DNA from: an uncultured Roseburia sp.
GTDB taxonomy: Bacteria; Bacillota; Clostridia; Lachnospirales; Lachnospiraceae
Direction: 5' to 3'
Length of the DNA: 8,464 nt
NCBI GenBank assembly: GCA_905206195.1
Contig: CAJLGN010000040.1
Span: 1-8,464, forward strand
Part shown: positions 5,461 through 8,464 of the stretch, in pieces
How the letters are laid out: each line of letters starts with the position of its first letter
How positions within the stretch are numbered: position 1 is the first letter of the stretch
Notes under the pieces: model-generated
The model's input: the letters and a program-made list of their open reading frames with translations, nothing else
Told to the model about the DNA's origin: nothing
The model's database searches: none
Position numbers and translations under genes: made by a program

Positions 5461-6237
5461 TTACCGCTTTTCTTCTCTACAGCATCCCTTCACACTGCAC
5501 CTCACAAGTATGCCAGCTGCAAGGAGAACCGCCGCGGTAAATCCGATTCCCGCCGGGTCTAATTCATACGAAAAAGAAAGCCACCCCGTCTCCTGCCGAA
5601 CAACAGCGGCGACGTTTGCCGCAATGTGCCCAAGAATGGGCGCATACAAAAATCCCGTCCGCTCCAGGAGAAACGCCAGAAGAAGTCCCAGTACACCAGC
5701 GTACAGAAACTGTACCAGATTAAAGTGCATCAACCCAAACAGCCCTGCAGACAAAATGATTGCAGGAGCCGCCCCCATCAGAACGCGGAGTCTCCTGTAC
5801 ACAACGCCGCGGTACAAAAGCTCCTCCGCAATCGGAATGATCAGGCAGGAGCCAAGAAGCTCATACGCTATGCGCCCCGCAAAAAAAGAATCGTTCGCCT
5901 CGACAAATCCCTCCGACATCTGAATCAGCGGTGTCATGGCGATCACATTGTTTACGCCGATGCCCAGCAGGATCGCTGACACAATGCTAAAAAGCGCACC
6001 CCAGATGCTTTCCCAGTTCAGCGTCAGCTTCTTTTTCCCATACACGATCTCCTCAAACTGCCCATCCTGCCTGTAAAAAGAATATACAAACGGGATCGTC
6101 GAGACCGCACATAATAACTGCCGGAGCATATAACTCTCCTTTGCCTCCCCAAACACGCGCCCGAGAACAAAATACACGAGACTTGACACCACATAATAAA
6201 TCCCAACCGGGTAGAGAATCTGCCAGATTTTATACAT
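5461..6237 (-). CDS. CPBP family intramembrane glutamic endopeptidase
   Basis: A 258-residue polytopic membrane protein of the CPBP (CAAX protease and bacteriocin-processing, Abi) family. The conserved motifs are all present: AEELLYRGVVYRRL at about 137-150 (Glu138, Glu139 and Arg143), GLMHFN at 168-173 (His171), and GHIAANV at 203-209 (His204, Asn208). Several hydrophobic helices surround them, near residues 7-29, 37-53, 78-99, 156-170, 176-192 and 230-245. Family members cleave inside the membrane; in bacteria they are tied to prenylated-peptide or bacteriocin processing and immunity, but most have no known substrate. The frame is open to 6333, but that extension is the overlapping HAD gene read out of frame. 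ATG 6237 overlaps the HAD stop by eight bases, and ATG 6246 is possible. The overlap and the lack of a strong ribosome binding site suggest translational coupling. The stop is TAA. Confidence 0.88.
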   Translation of the reverse strand: MYKIWQILYPVGIYYVVSSLVYFVLGRVFGEAKESYMLRQLLCAVSTIPFVYSFYRQDGQFEEIVYGKKKLTLNWESIWGALFSIVSAILLGIGVNNVIAMTPLIQMSEGFVEANDSFFAGRIAYELLGSCLIIPIAEELLYRGVVYRRLRVLMGAAPAIILSAGLFGLMHFNLVQFLYAGVLGLLLAFLLERTGFLYAPILGHIAANVAAVVRQETGWLSFSYELDPAGIGFTAAVLLAAGILVRCSVKGCCREEKR

Positions 6238-6892
6238 TCTTGTCATTCTCAATATAGCACTCCACTTCCTCAATTCGGTTGAATACCGCCTCCGCCCCCG
6301 CGTCGAACAGCTCCTCCCTCGTTCCAAATCCATAGCTCACACCGATGCAGCGAATGCCAAATGCCCTCGCTCCCACGGCGTCATACCTTGTATCACCGAT
6401 CAGACACATTTCTGTCCTGCCTATCGCAAAACGTTCCATCCTGCGCCCCAGCTCTGCAAGCACCTCCTCCTTCGTGCTGATCGATTCGTCCAGTGTGGCA
6501 CCCACCACCTCATCAAAATACGGCAACAACCCAAAGTGCTCTAAAATGCGCCTGCACGCCTCCTCTGGCTTGGAGGATGCAAGTGCAAGCACATAGCCCT
6601 TTTTCTTCAGATTCAGGATGACATCTTTCACCCCATCGTACAGACAGCACTCAAAAATTCCTTTTTCATCGAAGCGCTCCCTGTATTTTACAACGGCCTG
6701 CCAAGCCTCCTCCCCCGTCATTCCGTACTTCTCCCGAAAGACAGGTTCAAGCGGAGGTCCGATAAAACACAGAAGCTTTCCCCTGTCCGGCTCATCAATT
6801 CCGTGAGCCTTTAGGGCATACTGGACACACTTTGTGATCCCCTCCTCGGAGTTAATGATCGTTCCATCCAGATCAAATAAAATCGCTCTCAT
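6230..6892 (-). CDS. HAD family hydrolase, phosphoglycolate phosphatase-like
   Basis: A 220-residue haloacid dehalogenase-type phosphatase. Motif I FDLDGT holds the nucleophile Asp7 and acid Asp9. Motif II is ALASSKP (Ser106). Lys141 in ISTKEEVL supplies motif III. Motif IV GDTRYDAVGA holds Asp167 and Asp171 for magnesium. A helical cap at about residues 15-80 places it in the Gph/PPase-like subgroup, which dephosphorylates small sugar phosphates, phosphoglycolate or pyrophosphate; the actual substrate cannot be read from the sequence. Translation can begin at GTG 6895 or ATG 6892; AAGAGG ending five bases before the ATG makes 6892 the better choice. It starts 11 bases after the parC stop and its end overlaps the CPBP gene, so it is the middle gene of a compact operon. 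The protein is soluble and cytoplasmic. Confidence 0.92.
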   Translation of the reverse strand: MRAILFDLDGTIINSEEGITKCVQYALKAHGIDEPDRGKLLCFIGPPLEPVFREKYGMTGEEAWQAVVKYRERFDEKGIFECCLYDGVKDVILNLKKKGYVLALASSKPEEACRRILEHFGLLPYFDEVVGATLDESISTKEEVLAELGRRMERFAIGRTEMCLIGDTRYDAVGARAFGIRCIGVSYGFGTREELFDAGAEAVFNRIEEVECYIENDKNV

Positions 6893-6903
6893 CACAACCT
6901 CTT

Positions 6904-8464
6904 TTACTTCTTTGTTCCTTTTGTGTCCCGGTTACCAATATGCAAGCGGTTTAAGACAACCTCTTTGCCTTTTACCTCCAGGCTGACATTCTCTGTGCCT
7001 GCCAGCAGATGAATTCCTTTGAGCCCATCCCCGTCGCCGAGTCTCATACCGCGCACACCGACCGCACCCTTTTTCTTCTGCGGGATCTGGGATGCATCAA
7101 TGCGCAGGAGGAAGTCCTTCTCCGAGTGCATGACAAGCGTCGCATCCGCCTGCAGATTTTCGACGAAAAGCAGTTCATCCCCGTCCGCCAGCTTCGTCGC
7201 GGCGGTGGTGCGCTTAGCCACATCGAAGTCGCTGCCCTCCACGACCTTTAGCATTGCGGTGCGCGTGCCGAAGATGAGCTTCTCGCCCACGAGCGCGCCA
7301 AGATTTGTGATATACACAACATTCTCCTCGCTGCTGTTGTAATTGCTCAGATTATCGATCGGAGTACCCTTGTCACGGAACTTGCCAAACGGCAGATCTA
7401 ATACCTTCAGCAGGTGCATCTGCCCCCGGTTTGTAAAGATGCAGATCTTGTCCGTGTTCTTACAAGTCAAAACACAGCGGTTCTCCGCATCCGCTGCCTC
7501 CCTGTTCCGCTCATAAGTTCCAACGTCGATCGTCTTGGCGTACCCAAAGCGGTCCATCAGAAATACCACATCCATCTCCTCGATCTTCTTCTCGGCGATG
7601 ACCACCTCCTCCAGCTCCTCGATCGCAGTTCTTCTTGGACGGCTATACTCCTTTTTGTACGCCGTTAATTCCCTTATGATAACCCGCGCCATGGACGCGC
7701 GATTCCCTAGAATCTCCTCGTACTCGGCGATGTTGGCAAGCGTCTTCTCGTGGTCCCGCATCAGCGCTTCGATCTCCAGTCCAATCAGCTTATAAAGACG
7801 CATCTCAAGAATTGCATCCGCCTGCCGCTCCGTAAACCGCAGTCCATTGGCATCCTTTTTCGACTGTTCCGATTTAAAGCGGATGCCGTCCGTGATTCCG
7901 GCCGTCAGACAGGCTTTCGCCTCCTTGACATTGGCGCTGCCCCGCAGGATCTCAATGATCAGGTCTATGACATCGCACGCCGCAATCAAGCCTTCCTGAA
8001 TCTCCTTTTTATCCAGCTCCTTTGCGAGCAGTGTCCTGTATTTTCTCGTCGCAATCTCATACTGAAAATCGACGTGGTGCCGGATGATGGGAACGATTCC
8101 CATCGTCTCCGGTCTTCCATCCACCACCGCCAGCATATTGACGCCGAACGTATCCTCAAGCTTCGTCTTTTTATATAGAAGATTCTTAAGATTTTCCGCG
8201 TCAGCGCCCTTGCGCAGCTCAATCACAATGCGAATGCCCTCCTTCGAGGACTGATTTGTGATATCCACAATGTCGCTCGTCTTTTTCGTCTCCACCAGGC
8301 TGTAGACATCATTTAAGAACTTTCCGATGTTTGCTCCGATCATCGTGTATGGAATCTCCCGGATGACAATGCGCGCCCTGCCCCCCTTCGACTGCTCAAT
8401 CTCCACTTTTCCGCGAATCTTAATCTTTCCCATCCCGGTAGAGTAGATTGCCCGCAGTTCCTCC
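6904..8464 (-). CDS. parC: Type IIA topoisomerase subunit A (ParC-like), 5' end missing
   Basis: The frame continues past the first internal Met at 8433 to the window edge (EELRAIYSTGMGKIKIRGKV), so this is the C-terminal 519 residues of a longer protein, probably about 740 in all. It is the DNA-breaking and DNA-wrapping subunit of topoisomerase IV or gyrase. EELRAIYSTG, IVIREIPYT, a coiled-coil stretch (ELDKKEIQEGLIAACDVIDL), LRFTERQADAILEMRLYKL and RPRRTAIE are family landmarks. The C-terminal third is the beta-pinwheel, with repeated F.FTNRGQ-like blades (ICIFTNRGQMHLLKV, GVRGMRLGDGD). A GyrA box (QRRGGKG-like) is absent, which points to ParC rather than GyrA. The catalytic Tyr and the quinolone-resistance region are in the missing N-terminal part. 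The stop is TAA. HAD and CPBP genes follow at once. Confidence 0.9.
   Translation of the reverse strand, partial: EELRAIYSTGMGKIKIRGKVEIEQSKGGRARIVIREIPYTMIGANIGKFLNDVYSLVETKKTSDIVDITNQSSKEGIRIVIELRKGADAENLKNLLYKKTKLEDTFGVNMLAVVDGRPETMGIVPIIRHHVDFQYEIATRKYRTLLAKELDKKEIQEGLIAACDVIDLIIEILRGSANVKEAKACLTAGITDGIRFKSEQSKKDANGLRFTERQADAILEMRLYKLIGLEIEALMRDHEKTLANIAEYEEILGNRASMARVIIRELTAYKKEYSRPRRTAIEELEEVVIAEKKIEEMDVVFLMDRFGYAKTIDVGTYERNREAADAENRCVLTCKNTDKICIFTNRGQMHLLKVLDLPFGKFRDKGTPIDNLSNYNSSEENVVYITNLGALVGEKLIFGTRTAMLKVVEGSDFDVAKRTTAATKLADGDELLFVENLQADATLVMHSEKDFLLRIDASQIPQKKKGAVGVRGMRLGDGDGLKGIHLLAGTENVSLEVKGKEVVLNRLHIGNRDTKGTKK

Overview
The window looks like ordinary core chromosome of a Gram-positive, low-to-mid GC member of the Clostridia, most likely Lachnospiraceae. 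The reasons are the conserved order radical SAM protein, DUF4364 regulator, flavin reductase, together with strong AGGAGG-type ribosome binding sites, sigma-A-like promoters and a ParC-type topoisomerase subunit. This placement is inferred from gene families and was not searched. I see no tRNA, rRNA, CRISPR array, insertion sequence, phage gene or conjugative gene.

Layout. Positions 1-1427 are read on the + strand: the 3' end of a YhcC/YtqA-like radical SAM gene, a DUF4364 winged-helix gene split by an in-frame TAG, and a flavin reductase-like gene. This unit converges at about 1430-1530 on genes read on the - strand that fill the rest of the window. A 105-base gap with two inverted repeats separates the two directions. 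Reading the - strand from the right edge there are four blocks. First is parC (5' end outside the window), then a HAD phosphatase and a CPBP membrane protease, tightly packed and probably one operon. Second is a membrane-anchored C39-type peptidase with its own -10 box and a clear terminator. Third is a small membrane-anchored PepSY protein. Fourth is an M3 oligoendopeptidase with a near-consensus promoter, followed by a small membrane coiled-coil protein.

How the genes relate. Four neighbouring - strand genes deal with peptides or their processing (CPBP protease, C39 peptidase, PepSY protein, M3 oligopeptidase). They appear to be separate transcription units, and I found no convincing precursor peptide or transporter, so I do not claim a joint pathway.

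The most useful observations are three. The amber codon cuts DUF4364 just after its DNA-binding half, although TAG clearly ends other genes here. The M3 peptidase promoter lies against the first ribosome binding site, which implies that translation starts at a downstream GTG. The 235-base interval between the C39 and PepSY genes holds a strong terminator, a second structured element and a possible 47-residue reading frame. I do not see a convincing new multi-gene system.
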